Below are positions 54,388-63,383 of a stretch of DNA of 64,000 nucleotides, one piece after another. The translations under genes were made by a program, and so were the position numbers. Within the stretch, counting starts at the first letter, position 1, and each line of letters starts with the position of its first letter. This DNA comes from Chitinophagaceae bacterium (lineage in GTDB: Bacteria > Bacteroidota > Bacteroidia > Chitinophagales > Chitinophagaceae): assembly GCA_016721385.1 (NCBI GenBank), contig JADKIE010000009.1, positions 1 to 64,000 of the forward strand, read 5' to 3'. The notes under the pieces are model-generated. The model saw nothing but the letters and a program-made list of their open reading frames with translations, made no database searches and was not told the origin of the DNA.

Positions 54388-55330
54388 TTAAAACAAGTAT
54401 ACTTTTTTGAGTTTAACCAATGCTCCCAACCAACCACCAATTTCCATAAACCAGGCAATACCAAGATGTACAATTAAACCACCCCAAATACTACCACTAT
54501 TAAAACTTACAATGCCCAATAATAAGCCACCCCAAAAACTACTTATAGCCTCGGCCATAGGCTTGCCTAAATGGATGGCACAATAAAAACAAGCTACAGG
54601 TATTATACAATGGGTGCCGCAAATATGCATTAACGATAGTATTAAAAACCCCTAAAGAAAAACTCTATGCTTATAAAATCAAAGCCATAACAAAGTTCGT
54701 AAACAATGTAGCGCCATTTTTGTGGCTAAAGAGGTATGGTTTAAAATTTTGCCTTTGGGTACATGGCCAAAAAATCGGGTTGGGTGCTTGCCCATGCCAA
54801 TAGCGGTAGCATTATTAAAAGCATAATTAAATAGGGCTTAATACTGTCTAATGCTTTGGTGCCATAAAAAGGCTGGTTGCCTCTGTCTTTTATAAACCAA
54901 ATTATAAAAACGGGGATAAGCACTACAAATACCCGTACTATCCAATTAATACAGCGTAGCCAAAACAGTTGCTCATCTCCACTCCATTTATTGGTTATAA
55001 GTACCTGATGAAAATCGAAGTTTATTCTAAAAAGAAAAAAGCTGGTGCAAGCAATAAAATTACCCAAAACCAAACGTTGGAAAAATAAGAGCAATCTTTA
55101 AAAAATAATAACTGCAAAACAAATGCAGTTGCAAATGGAATAAAATATAAAAGATAATAGCCCAAAAAATTACTAAGTTTTGTACGGCCGCCTGCGGCAT
55201 ACTTACGTTCTAAAAAATGCCAATAGTTAAGATAGATAAGAGTACCAATCAATAACAGTATTATTAAAAAATAATACAGATTAAACTCCTTGTGGTAAAA
55301 CTCTTTTATATATTTAAAAATAGCTTGCAT
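54388..55330 (-). CDS. CPBP family intramembrane metalloprotease, with about four indels
   Basis: Three open fragments on this strand join into one membrane protein. The N-terminal part has several helices (YYFLIILLLIGTLIYLNYWH and others), a break in the T-run near 55028, then RINFDFHQVLITNKWSGDEQ and LDSIKPYLIMLLIMLPLLAW. Further shifts near 54742, 54715 and 54650 rejoin WRYIVYELCYGFDFISIEFF, FRGFLILSLMHICGTHCIIP and the end. The CPBP (PF02517) motifs are IEFFFRGF (EExxxR type), the His in FYCAIHLGKPMAEA, and IHLGIAWFME. SSFWGGLLLGIVSFNSGSIWGG is typical of Bacteroidota members. The rebuilt length is about 315 residues. The first acidic position is Ile-Glu rather than Glu-Glu, as in some members. 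Confidence 0.78.
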
Positions 55331-55482
55331 AATTATTATTACACGAATTTAACGGATTGTACAATTTAAGTGAATTTGTTTTATTACATATGATATGTAT
55401 AGATTTCTCTTTTGTTGAAATAGCAAAGAGTAGGAGCTTTATTAACTGAGTAATTTGCGAAATCTGTGGGCAAAGAAAAAAT

Positions 55483-55509
55483 AAAAACCCCACTGTAAAC
55501 ACAGCAGGG
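55483..55509 (-). terminator. Intrinsic terminator for the gene at 55533
   Basis: On the minus strand CCCTGCTGT pairs with ACAGTGGGG (two G-U pairs), followed by TTTTTATTTTTT. It lies 24 nt beyond the stop of the minus-strand gene at 55533. Confidence 0.8.
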
Positions 55510-55532
55510 TTATATTTAAATGAAAACGGAAA

Positions 55533-56357
55533 CTATTTATATACAACCCATTTTCTGTTGTCTTTATCAAACAACCAAACCATATTGTTGGCATAGGCAA
55601 AGTTAAACCTCTCTTGTACCGATGCATCTTCGGGCAGTTTCCACTCTGTAGTATAAACGCCTGTAGCTTTATTATAAAACTCAATTTTTTTATCTACTAT
55701 GTTTAATATGCCAATCTCTGCTTTTGGAATACCCGTATAAATTACAGAGGTAACATTGTATGTATAATTTTCTTCATCAAAAAAGATAGCATCACCATCT
55801 TTTGTTTTACGCAGCTCAATAGTTTTTTGCTCTTCGCCTTTCATGTTAAATATGGCTACACCGGTTGCATATAAAAAATACACAACATCTTCCTTTGCAT
55901 TAAATACACCCAAACTTTGGTCGGTTGGTTGCTTCATAGCATTATCAAATATTTTTTCAGAAGATCTGATTTCAAAATCAACAGGTATTTCGCCTTTTGC
56001 ATCTACCGTATATCTAACCCAGCCGCCGCTATCGTAGCAGTTGCCTTCAATGGCTTTGGTTTTTGGGTTATACCATAAGCCACGTAAATCGTTTCCGGCC
56101 TCTGCCTCCGAAATTAATTTGCCTTTAGCATCAAAAATGGCAAAGGGAAAACTGGCATTACCCAACATGGGTATGTAATATTTTTTTGTAATTGGGTGAA
56201 AAACCACACTACCGCCATTACTGCCGCCATCGCCGGGCATTTCTATTTCGGTTACTTTTTTTAAAGTGCGTTTTGCAGGTGCTGCTGTTTTGGTGGTTTG
56301 GGCATTTGCTATGGTTAATACACATAGACTTAAAAGCATTAAGGTTATCCGTTTCAT
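55533..56357 (-). CDS. Secreted protein of unknown function, beta-rich
   Basis: The ATG at 56357 gives a signal peptide ending IANAQ and a total of 274 residues; 16 upstream codons are open but do not look like a signal. The mature protein has repeated beta-hairpin elements (VVFHPITKKYYIPMLGNASF, AIFDAKGKLISEAEAGNDLR, VAIFNMKGEEQKTIELRKTK), suggesting a small propeller. The end NMVWLFDKDNRKWVVYK fits a closing blade. I recognise no family with a known function. It has its own terminator and lies just downstream of obg. Confidence 0.6.
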   Translation of the reverse strand: MKRITLMLLSLCVLTIANAQTTKTAAPAKRTLKKVTEIEMPGDGGSNGGSVVFHPITKKYYIPMLGNASFPFAIFDAKGKLISEAEAGNDLRGLWYNPKTKAIEGNCYDSGGWVRYTVDAKGEIPVDFEIRSSEKIFDNAMKQPTDQSLGVFNAKEDVVYFLYATGVAIFNMKGEEQKTIELRKTKDGDAIFFDEENYTYNVTSVIYTGIPKAEIGILNIVDKKIEFYNKATGVYTTEWKLPEDASVQERFNFAYANNMVWLFDKDNRKWVVYK

Positions 56358-56427
56358 TTTATAAAAATTTAGTGCTAAATAACAATATAAACAATACCGT
56401 TGCAATACCCTCTACACGGTATATTTA

Positions 56428-57428
56428 TTATACAGATGGTTTGTTTAAAGTTTTCCAAAGCAAATCTTTAAGCTCGGGCAAACCTTGCCCCATTACCGAT
56501 GAAATAAATACATGTGGTATTTTTTTTGGTAATTCTTTTGCAATGGCAGCTTTTAGCTCATCGTCCAACATATCGCTTTTGCTAATGGCAATTACAATAT
56601 CTTTTTGCAGCATTTCGGCATTGTATTCTTCTAACTCTTTGTGTAGTATTTCAAATTCTTTTTTATGATCTTTACTATCGGCAGGTATTAAAAACAGTAG
56701 GGCCGAGTTGCGTTCGATATGTCTTAAAAACCTGTGCCCCAGGCCTTTTCCTTCGGCAGCCCCCTCAATAATGCCGGGTAAATCGGCAATGCAAAAACTT
56801 TTTCCATCTCTGTATTCAACCATACCTAGCTGTGGTACTAAAGTGGTAAAAGCATAGTCGGCCATTTTCGGTTTCGCTGCTGTAACTACAGATCGTAAAG
56901 TTGATTTTCCTGCATTTGGAAAACCAACCAAACCAACATCGGCCAAAACTTTAAGTTCTAATATTTTCCATCCTTCAACACCAGGTTCGCTGGTTGTGCA
57001 TAATCGGGTGCCTGATTGGTAGCAGTTTTAAAATTGCTGTTACCTAATCCTCCACGTCCGCCGTTTAACCAAATTATTTCTTGTCCGTCTTCTAAAATTT
57101 CTGCTTCTACCTCACCGGTTTCTTCATCTCGGGCAATGGTGCCAAGCGGCACTTCTATAATAATATCTTTTCCGTTTTTGCCTGTACTATTGTTTTTGCT
57201 TCCATTCTCACCATCTTCGGCTAATACATTTTTGAAATAACGCAAATGAAGCAAAGTCCATAATTGGGAATTGCCTTTTAAAATAATATGAGCACCTCTG
57301 CCACCATCACCACCATCGGGGCCGCCATATGCAGTAAGTTTATTACGCATAAAATGCTTACTGCCGGCACCGCCATGCCCACTGTGGCAAAATACTTTTA
57401 TCTGATCTACAAAATTTGATTTTTCCAT
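56428..57428 (-). CDS. obg: GTPase Obg/CgtA, with one 1-nt deletion
   Basis: Obg is an essential GTPase in ribosome assembly and stress control. The Gly-rich Obg fold is complete (HSGHGGAGSKHFMRNKLTAY, GGPDGGDGGRGAHI, WLNGGRGGLGNSNFKTATNQ). One G is missing near 56983 (CCAGCGAACC); adding it gives YAQPGEPGVEGWKILELKVL and leads into the G domain: ADVGLVGFPNAGKST (G1), the DLPG of G3, and SKSD of G4. The rebuilt length is 334 residues, without the C-terminal OCT extension. After the P loop the sequence reads STLRSVV where Leu is usual at the Arg, possibly another base error. As an essential gene, its break argues for sequencing error. Confidence 0.93.
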
Positions 57429-57576
57429 TTATGCTGCAAAGGTCTGTAAGTTTTAACCACAATGGCACAATGGCACAAAGTTTTTTTATTTTGATTTAAG
57501 ATTATATTGCAATACTATAACTGTGATTGTTAAATTTATCGGCTTAATTTTAACTAAACTACTTTTTGTTAGGTAC

Positions 57577-57584
57577 TATATTTG
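57577..57584 (+). promoter_or_regulatory. -7 element TATATTTG upstream of the small secreted protein at 57609
   Basis: TATATTTG matches TAnnTTTG exactly and lies 25 nt before the ATG at 57609. The region just upstream also holds a tandem repeat of CAATGGCACAATGGCACA (57461-57478 area). Confidence 0.55.
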
Positions 57585-57608
57585 TAAAATCTACGTTAAA
57601 CAGGTAAA

Positions 57609-57958
57609 ATGAAAAAATTGTACTGGCTTTAATAATAATTATTGCTCTTTCATCTTTTCAAAAAAAGAAAAAAAAGGCTGCAGCCTTACCTGCATGTGTG
57701 CAAACATTAATTAAAAAGTTTGAAGCAGAAAAAGTACAAAACCCTCCACGTAGTATTTACAGCTATACATACAAAAGTAAAACGGTGTATTATGTAACAG
57801 CGCCTTGCTGCGATTTTTTTACCGATTTGTACGACGAAAATTGTAATCTTATCGGCCATCCCGATGGTGGCTTTACCGGAAAAGGGGATATGAAAATGCC
57901 CGATTTTGAAAAAGAAAAAAGCAACGAAAAATTAATTTGGACAGATAGCAGAAAGTAA
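57609..57958 (+). CDS. Small secreted protein (DUF6970-like), with one 1-nt deletion
   Basis: The ATG at 57609 is followed by MKK and a stop in frame. Adding one A to the A-run near 57617 gives a signal-like start (MKKIVLALIIIIALSSFQ), a Lys-rich stretch, then a compact domain with PACVQTLIKKFEAEKVQNPP, TVYYVTAPCCDFFTDLYDEN and CNLIGHPDGGFTGKGDMKMP. The PDGGFTGKGD motif and four Cys match what I recall as DUF6970; this name is from memory and not checked. Function unknown. It is divergent from obg and convergent with the hexapeptide transferase gene (4-nt gap). Confidence 0.7.
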
Positions 57959-57962
57959 ACGG

Positions 57963-58553
57963 TTACTTGCTTTGGTTCCAGGTTTTGTAGGTATTGCTTT
58001 GTATTTGTTGGGTAGAGGGTATTTCTGTAAGTGGTTCACATTCTTTTAATGTAGCAAATAAATTTTTTGGTAATTGCTGATATAGCTTTGTGCCTTCGGT
58101 TTTCCAGGCCATCATCTCATCGCTTACATCTTTTATTTTTTTTGCAGGATTGCCAACAATTAAACTTCTGTGCTCAAACACTTCATCGGCTTTAATAAAA
58201 CTTAATGCACCTACAATACATTCATCTCCCAAAATAACGTTATCCATAATAACACTGTTGATACCCACTAAACAATTTTTACCAATAGTAGCACCATGTA
58301 TTACTGCGCCGTGGCCAATATGTGCTCCTTCTTTTAAAACCACTGTAACTCCCGGAAACATGTGTAAAGTGCAGTTTTCCTGCACATTACAACCATCTTC
58401 AATAATAATTCCCCCCCAATCGCCCCGTAGGGCAGCTCCCGGGCCAATGTAAACAGCGGCGCCAATAATTACGTTACCCGTAACCGTTGCCTGCGGATGT
58501 ATAAAGCTGGATGGATGTATAACAGGCTTGTACCCGTTGAATTCGTATATCAT
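57963..58553 (-). CDS. Left-handed beta-helix protein, gamma-carbonic anhydrase-like (PaaY type)
   Basis: The 196-residue protein is built of hexapeptide repeats (VTGNVIIGAAVYIGPGAALRGD, IGHGAVIHGATIGKNCLVGINSVIMDNVILGDE). The metal-binding His residues expected of gamma-carbonic anhydrases are seen in LHMF and IGHGAVIHG. The C-terminal helix (KKIKDVSDEMMAWKTEGTKLYQQL) is like PaaY, a thioesterase of phenylacetate catabolism. Placement with paaI, paaG-like and paaD genes supports PaaY. It follows the class V aminotransferase gene by 15 nt on the same strand. Confidence 0.82.
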   Translation of the reverse strand: MIYEFNGYKPVIHPSSFIHPQATVTGNVIIGAAVYIGPGAALRGDWGGIIIEDGCNVQENCTLHMFPGVTVVLKEGAHIGHGAVIHGATIGKNCLVGINSVIMDNVILGDECIVGALSFIKADEVFEHRSLIVGNPAKKIKDVSDEMMAWKTEGTKLYQQLPKNLFATLKECEPLTEIPSTQQIQSNTYKTWNQSK

Positions 58554-58568
58554 TGCGTTTTTTATAAA

Positions 58569-59951
58569 TTACTGTAAAAAAGATTTTGCAAACTGTATAA
58601 ATGCATCAGCATCTTTTTTTATGCTTACTATACCCAGCGAAACTCTAATGGCTCCACGTAGTTTGCCCAACTCCTTTATCATATCGTAATAATCGCCGGT
58701 TTGATGAGTACTAAAATATTGCACCAACTCTTGTGTGCTAAGGCAATTATTAATTTCATCTATACCGGGGTTACAAAAACATCCTGTACGAATAGAAATA
58801 TTTTGTGCATTGGCTTTTGCCTCAACATCCATAAAAGGCAAAAGATTTTCTTTGCTGTCAAAAAAATTCATTAATAAAGTACCACCATGATTGATAGTGT
58901 TTTTTGGCCCTAAAATATGCACTAAAGCAACGCCATTTGAGTGTTTGAGCGATGCCAACTCATCTAACAAATATTGTGTTAAATGCGTAACGTTTTGATG
59001 AATGTTTTGCAATCCAATTTTTTCGATATGTTGTAAGCCAATTTTTACAGCAGGGATATTTTGATAGTTTACAGTGCCATCTTCAAAACGTTCGTGTGCA
59101 TTGGCTAAAATATAACTATCGGCTAATACAGATACCAGTGATACTGTGCCGCCTGCAAACCAGGGCTTTTGCAATTTTGGTAATGCTTTTTTATGTATTA
59201 ATAAGCAACCTAAACCTGTTGGGTAACCAAAAATTTTATAGAAAGAAATGGGTACAAAATCGGGTTTTATTTGGCTTAAATCCAACTTATTGGTTGGTAC
59301 AAATGCAGCGGCATCCAGCAACACATCCCAACCTAATTTTTTTGCTTTTTCTATTAATGTTAATGGATGCTGTACGCCCGATACATTGGATTGTGCCGGA
59401 AATGCAAGCAGTTTATTTTTACTATCCTTATACTGTACCAATACTTCATCTATGTACTGTGTGTTCATCCTTAAATCTTCAATAAATACAGGACAATATT
59501 TAATTTGGGCACCTTTATTTTTTGCAAAAACCCTTATGCCATTTACCGAATTGTGGTTATCAAATGTAAGAGCAAATACACTGTTGCTATCAAAAGGATA
59601 GCATTCACCAACAATTTTTAATGCGGCAGATGCATTTTGTGTAAACACACAGCAATAATCTTGTGCAGCATTAAAATAATTAAGAACATAGTTCCGGGCT
59701 TCATCTACATACTTTGTTGCCAATTGCGATGTAGGATTGGTAGAATGCGGATTACCTAAAATAGTATTTTGTAAAAAAGCCATGTGCTCCTGTAACTGTA
59801 CCGAGGAAAAAAGAGAGCCGCCTGTAAAGTCGAGATAAACATGTTGTTGTTCATCTAATTTTGAGTATTCGTTTTTTCTTAACTCCTCAATAATAAGGTT
59901 GCTATTATCTGTATTATTTACAGACAAGGATTGCAATTTAGTATAAGGCAT
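58569..59951 (-). CDS. Class V aminotransferase-fold protein, cysteine desulfurase / Moco sulfurase-like
   Basis: This PLP enzyme has the fold of NifS/SufS. The PLP Lys is in VPISFYKIFGYPTGLGCLLI, the His after the substrate strand in LTFDNHNSVNGIRVFAKN, and LAFPAQSNVSGVQHPLTLIE and VLLDAAAFVPTN belong to the cofactor site. The loop RTGCFCNPGIDEINNCL has a Cys that could carry persulfide, as in molybdenum cofactor sulfurases. At 460 residues it lacks the MOSC domain. Its role next to paa genes is unclear; it may be an independent gene in the operon. Confidence 0.78.
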   Translation of the reverse strand: MPYTKLQSLSVNNTDNSNLIIEELRKNEYSKLDEQQHVYLDFTGGSLFSSVQLQEHMAFLQNTILGNPHSTNPTSQLATKYVDEARNYVLNYFNAAQDYCCVFTQNASAALKIVGECYPFDSNSVFALTFDNHNSVNGIRVFAKNKGAQIKYCPVFIEDLRMNTQYIDEVLVQYKDSKNKLLAFPAQSNVSGVQHPLTLIEKAKKLGWDVLLDAAAFVPTNKLDLSQIKPDFVPISFYKIFGYPTGLGCLLIHKKALPKLQKPWFAGGTVSLVSVLADSYILANAHERFEDGTVNYQNIPAVKIGLQHIEKIGLQNIHQNVTHLTQYLLDELASLKHSNGVALVHILGPKNTINHGGTLLMNFFDSKENLLPFMDVEAKANAQNISIRTGCFCNPGIDEINNCLSTQELVQYFSTHQTGDYYDMIKELGKLRGAIRVSLGIVSIKKDADAFIQFAKSFLQ

Positions 59952-60040
59952 TTGTAATCGTTTGGCTACAAGGTAACAACAAAAATTTGTTTAATAAAAT
60001 GCCTGAATAAACTATTTGTTTACGGTAAGAACAAATGACT

Positions 60041-60478
60041 TTATACTAATTTTTTGTTTGTTCTAAAACAGGTTCCTTTAAATACTGCAACAATATGCTC
60101 TTTTTGATTGGTAATAGTTATATGATACAAACCTGTGCTTTTGCCATTATGTAATTCTTTTGCTTGGGCAACTAATATATCGTTTACATGTACAGGCTTT
60201 AAAAAATTAATGGAAGTGTCTAAAGCTACTGATAAAACATTACGATTATTGCAGGCAAATGCAAAAGCGCTATCTGCCAAACTAAATGCAATGCCGCCAT
60301 GTACTATTCCAAAACCATTAATCATTTCAGGCCTTACCGTCATCTTTATCTTGCTGTAACCTTCTTTTATTTCTGTAACGGATATACCAAGCCATTGACT
60401 AAATAAATCATGTTGCATCATGTGCGTTACTACATTATTGGCAAGTACATCATTTTTGTTTTGCATATCAGTTTCCAT
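60041..60478 (-). CDS. paaI: PaaI-type hotdog thioesterase
   Basis: PaaI hydrolyses acyl-CoA intermediates of phenylacetate catabolism to free trapped CoA. The 145-residue protein has the hotdog core: MINGFGIVHGGIAFSLADSAFAFACNNR, where HGG and the Asp are the catalytic region, then SINFLKPVHVNDILVAQAK and GLYHITITNQKEHIVAVFKG. The start codon overlaps the end of the enoyl-CoA hydratase gene by 11 nt, which points to coupled translation. Confidence 0.85.
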   Translation of the reverse strand: METDMQNKNDVLANNVVTHMMQHDLFSQWLGISVTEIKEGYSKIKMTVRPEMINGFGIVHGGIAFSLADSAFAFACNNRNVLSVALDTSINFLKPVHVNDILVAQAKELHNGKSTGLYHITITNQKEHIVAVFKGTCFRTNKKLV

Positions 60479-61244
60479 TAAATGTTGGTTTTCTTTTTTC
60501 TAGAAATGCGTTTATTCCTTCGGCATAGTCATTTGTTTTTGCGGCTTGCTGTTGCAATTCGTCTTCTGCATTTAATTGTTGCTCCCAATTATTGGTAAAC
60601 GATTTATTTAAAGCTTGCTTGGTTAATGCCAAACCATGCGTAGGCATTTGGGCAAGCGTTGTGGCAATTTTTATACTTTCATCTTCAAAGGTTTCATCTG
60701 CAAAAACTTTAAAAATCATTCCCATTTTTTCGGCATCGGCAGCACTTACTTTATCGCCCAGCATCATTAATGCACTTGCTTTTTGCCAGCCAATTAAACG
60801 TGGCAAAGTGTATGTTCCGCCACTATCAGGTATTAAACCAATTTTGCTAAATGCCTGAATGAAAGATGCAGATTCTGTAGCAACAACCACATCGGCACAT
60901 AATGCAATATTAGCGCCTGCACCTGCGGCTACGCCGTTAACAGCACATACAACAGGCTTTTGTAAATCTCTTATTTTTTTTACAATAGGATTGTAATGTT
61001 CCGATAATATTTGTGCTATTTCTATTTTAGCCTCCCCAACCAATTCGCCAATATCTTGCCCGGCACAAAAGGCTTTTCCGCTGCCTGTTAAATAAACAGC
61101 TCTTATTTCATTATTGGAAGCACATTCATCTAACTTACTTTGTAAAAGCAACGCCATTTCTCTGTTAAAAGAGTTAAACTTATCGGGGCGGTTTAAAGTT
61201 ATAAAAGCAACTGAGTTTTTTATTTCAAATAAAATAGATGGCAT
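60468..61244 (-). CDS. Enoyl-CoA hydratase/isomerase (PaaG/PaaB-like)
   Basis: This crotonase-fold enzyme has the oxyanion-hole segments GKAFCAGQDIGELV and AVNGVAAGAGANIALCADVV, and the acidic site in IPDSGGTYTLPRLIGWQKA. It is 258 residues, as usual. The Asp in LIPDSGGTY matches PaaG, the isomerase of the phenylacetate pathway, rather than a hydratase that needs two Glu residues. With overlapping paaI and nearby paaD this supports a paa role. Exact substrate is inferred. Confidence 0.85.
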   Translation of the reverse strand: MPSILFEIKNSVAFITLNRPDKFNSFNREMALLLQSKLDECASNNEIRAVYLTGSGKAFCAGQDIGELVGEAKIEIAQILSEHYNPIVKKIRDLQKPVVCAVNGVAAGAGANIALCADVVVATESASFIQAFSKIGLIPDSGGTYTLPRLIGWQKASALMMLGDKVSAADAEKMGMIFKVFADETFEDESIKIATTLAQMPTHGLALTKQALNKSFTNNWEQQLNAEDELQQQAAKTNDYAEGINAFLEKRKPTFNGN

Positions 61245-61347
61245 ACAAGTAAAAATTATTGTTCAAAGATATTGCCTATTTAATTATACTATTACTGTTT
61301 CAATACAAGTTTTACATCTGTCAAAATAAATAGTGTTACTACAATTT

Positions 61348-62822
61348 TTACTGTACCAGTTTTATATAAAAATTTTGTGCTGTTAAATCAATTGCCAAAC
61401 CCGATATGTTTCCAAAAGCAATTTGTATTTGGTTAACTGCACTTACCCTTGCCCATGCAATAAAATAACCAGCTGGCAAAGCTACATCCGGCGATATGGT
61501 AACAGTATTACCAAATGCCGCTCCGGTTAAAGTATATGTTACCGTGCCTGTTGAGTTTGTGGCAATGGATGGAGGATCTAAAATTGCTGTTGTTGAAAGT
61601 ACAGGATTTTTTAAATTAACCCAAGCGCTACCGGTGTAGGCTTCGGGTGTTGCATTGTCGGTATTATACCGCAGCATTCCTGTATATAAAGTTGCCGGCC
61701 TTTGTGCAGTTGTTCCTGCTGGCAATATCATTGCAGATGTGGAATTGATATCCAATACAGCCCTTGGCCTGTTAGCGAAAATGTCCGTTACCAATACAGA
61801 GTCGCCAAAACGATTAGCACCTCTGCTGGTGTAAATGCCGTAGTTTCTATTTGGCCCTGCGGCAGTAACATTACCTAAAAATATACCATAAGCACTTCCA
61901 TCTACTTTATTATTAAAAGCTGTAGACATTGAACTAAGGTAGCCATATACATCTCCATTAACACGAGGTGTTCCTAAAGGAGATGTATAATTAAGCCTGT
62001 TTTGAATACCAACCACCAAACCAATAGTGGTGGCGCTATCACGAATGGATACAGCGTTGTTGATACCATACACCACATCGTGATACCCTTTACCTCTTAT
62101 TGTTGAAAGCGTAAGTAATCCATAAGTAGCCGATACAGAATCACGGGCTGCACTTGTTGCAAAAGAACGCATTCCATATAACTCACTTATTCTTTGTGTG
62201 GCTTGTGGCGTAACTGTTACATCGGAAGCCAGGCCAAAATAAGATGCTTCAAAAGGATGACTAAGAGCAAGTGTATCGTTATCAACACTGTAAATAGCAT
62301 ATAAATTGGCGCTGTTTAAGTTAGGATATGGCCGTAAATATTTTGATGCTGTTGTTTTAAAAATAAAACGATCGCTGTTTCCTTCATCCAAATTAAATAC
62401 GCCGCCTGTGCTGGTAGTATATAATCGGCTATCGGCAAATATCCATTTTTTGGTTCCTGTATTGTAATACAACGAATCTTGATTAGCTAAAGCCCTTCGA
62501 AAAAAAAGTTTTGTAGTAGCAGAATCATAAAACCATTCGCTGCTATCAGCTACAATGGGTTTCCATTGAGCTGCAGGTTGATTGTATTGATAAATACTGT
62601 TGGCGCTATTATTAAATACCAACAGCCCATTGGGTGGAGATGCGATGGCATTCATTTGAGTTGCCGTCATACGTGGCAATAAAACCCCCGAGAGGTATCT
62701 TTAAGTTCTAAAACAACTTGAGGAATTATTGCTCCGGTAGAATCTCCAATTTTTACCTGAGCAGTTAATTCAAAAGTTAAAAGTAGTAAAATAAGTAGTG
62801 ATAAGGAATGTTTACGGCACAT
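61348..62822 (-). CDS. Secreted adhesin or tail-fibre-like protein, with one 1-nt deletion
   Basis: The ATG at 62822 gives a signal peptide (MCRKHSLSLLILLLLTFELTAQ), then VKIGDSTGAIIPQVVLELKD. One G missing from a run of five near 62681 breaks the frame; adding it gives TSRGVLLPRMTATQMNAIAS, the motif that opens many Bacteroidota surface proteins. A related unit recurs later (MILPAGTTAQRPATLYTGML then NTDNATPEAYTGSAWVNL). The middle is beta-rich without known enzyme motifs. The rebuilt protein is about 491 residues. It lies between paaD and the paaG-like gene and looks inserted there. Confidence 0.7.
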
Positions 62823-62911
62823 AAAATAAGTTTTAGTAAATATCGTACTTATTAAACTTATTTATAAACTAACTACAGATTTGTGATTTACTTGTTAAGA
62901 AGTGCAGCTAA

Positions 62912-63381
62912 TTAGTGGCATTTAAAATAATCAAAAGGTTCTTTGCAATCCCGGCATTGGTATAAGCTTTACAGGCTGTGCTGCCAAATTCGCTTTTTAA
63001 TTTTGTATTGGTTGAGTTACACAATGGGCACTCTATTCCATCTGTTGCAATTTCAAATTTTTTATTTGGAGCTGAAATTCCATATTCTTTTAATTTTCTT
63101 TTACCTTCTTCGGTCATCCAATCGGTTGTCCATGCAGGCGAAAGTACAGAGGTGATTTTTAAATTTTTAAAACCATTTTCTAATAACTTCATTTTAATAT
63201 CCATACTTATCATATCCATTGCCGGGCAACCTGTATAAGTTGGTGTAATAATAACTTCCACCTCATCCTTATTTAATTTTACATCTCTTACAATGCCTAA
63301 ATCTAAAATGGAGAGTACGGGTACTTCAGGGTCGTAAACAAATTCTAGTATTTTCCAAATAGCTTCTTTAGTAGTCTTCAT
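62912..63381 (-). CDS. paaD: 1,2-phenylacetyl-CoA epoxidase subunit PaaD, with one 1-nt deletion near the C-terminus
   Basis: PaaD is needed to mature the PaaABCE epoxidase of aerobic phenylacetate breakdown; it has a MIP18/DUF59 domain and a Cys-rich tail. The DUF59 part is KILEFVYDPEVPVLSILDLG then IITPTYTGCPAMDMISMDI. The C-terminal part has IECPLCNSTNTKLKSEFGST. As written the last residues are off-frame; adding one T near 62948 (GCTTATACC) gives ACKALYQCRDCKEPFDYFKC with the full set of Cys ligands and a stop at 62912. The upstream gene ends 2 nt before its start. PaaA, PaaB and PaaC are not in the window. Confidence 0.9.
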
Positions 63382-63383
63382 TT

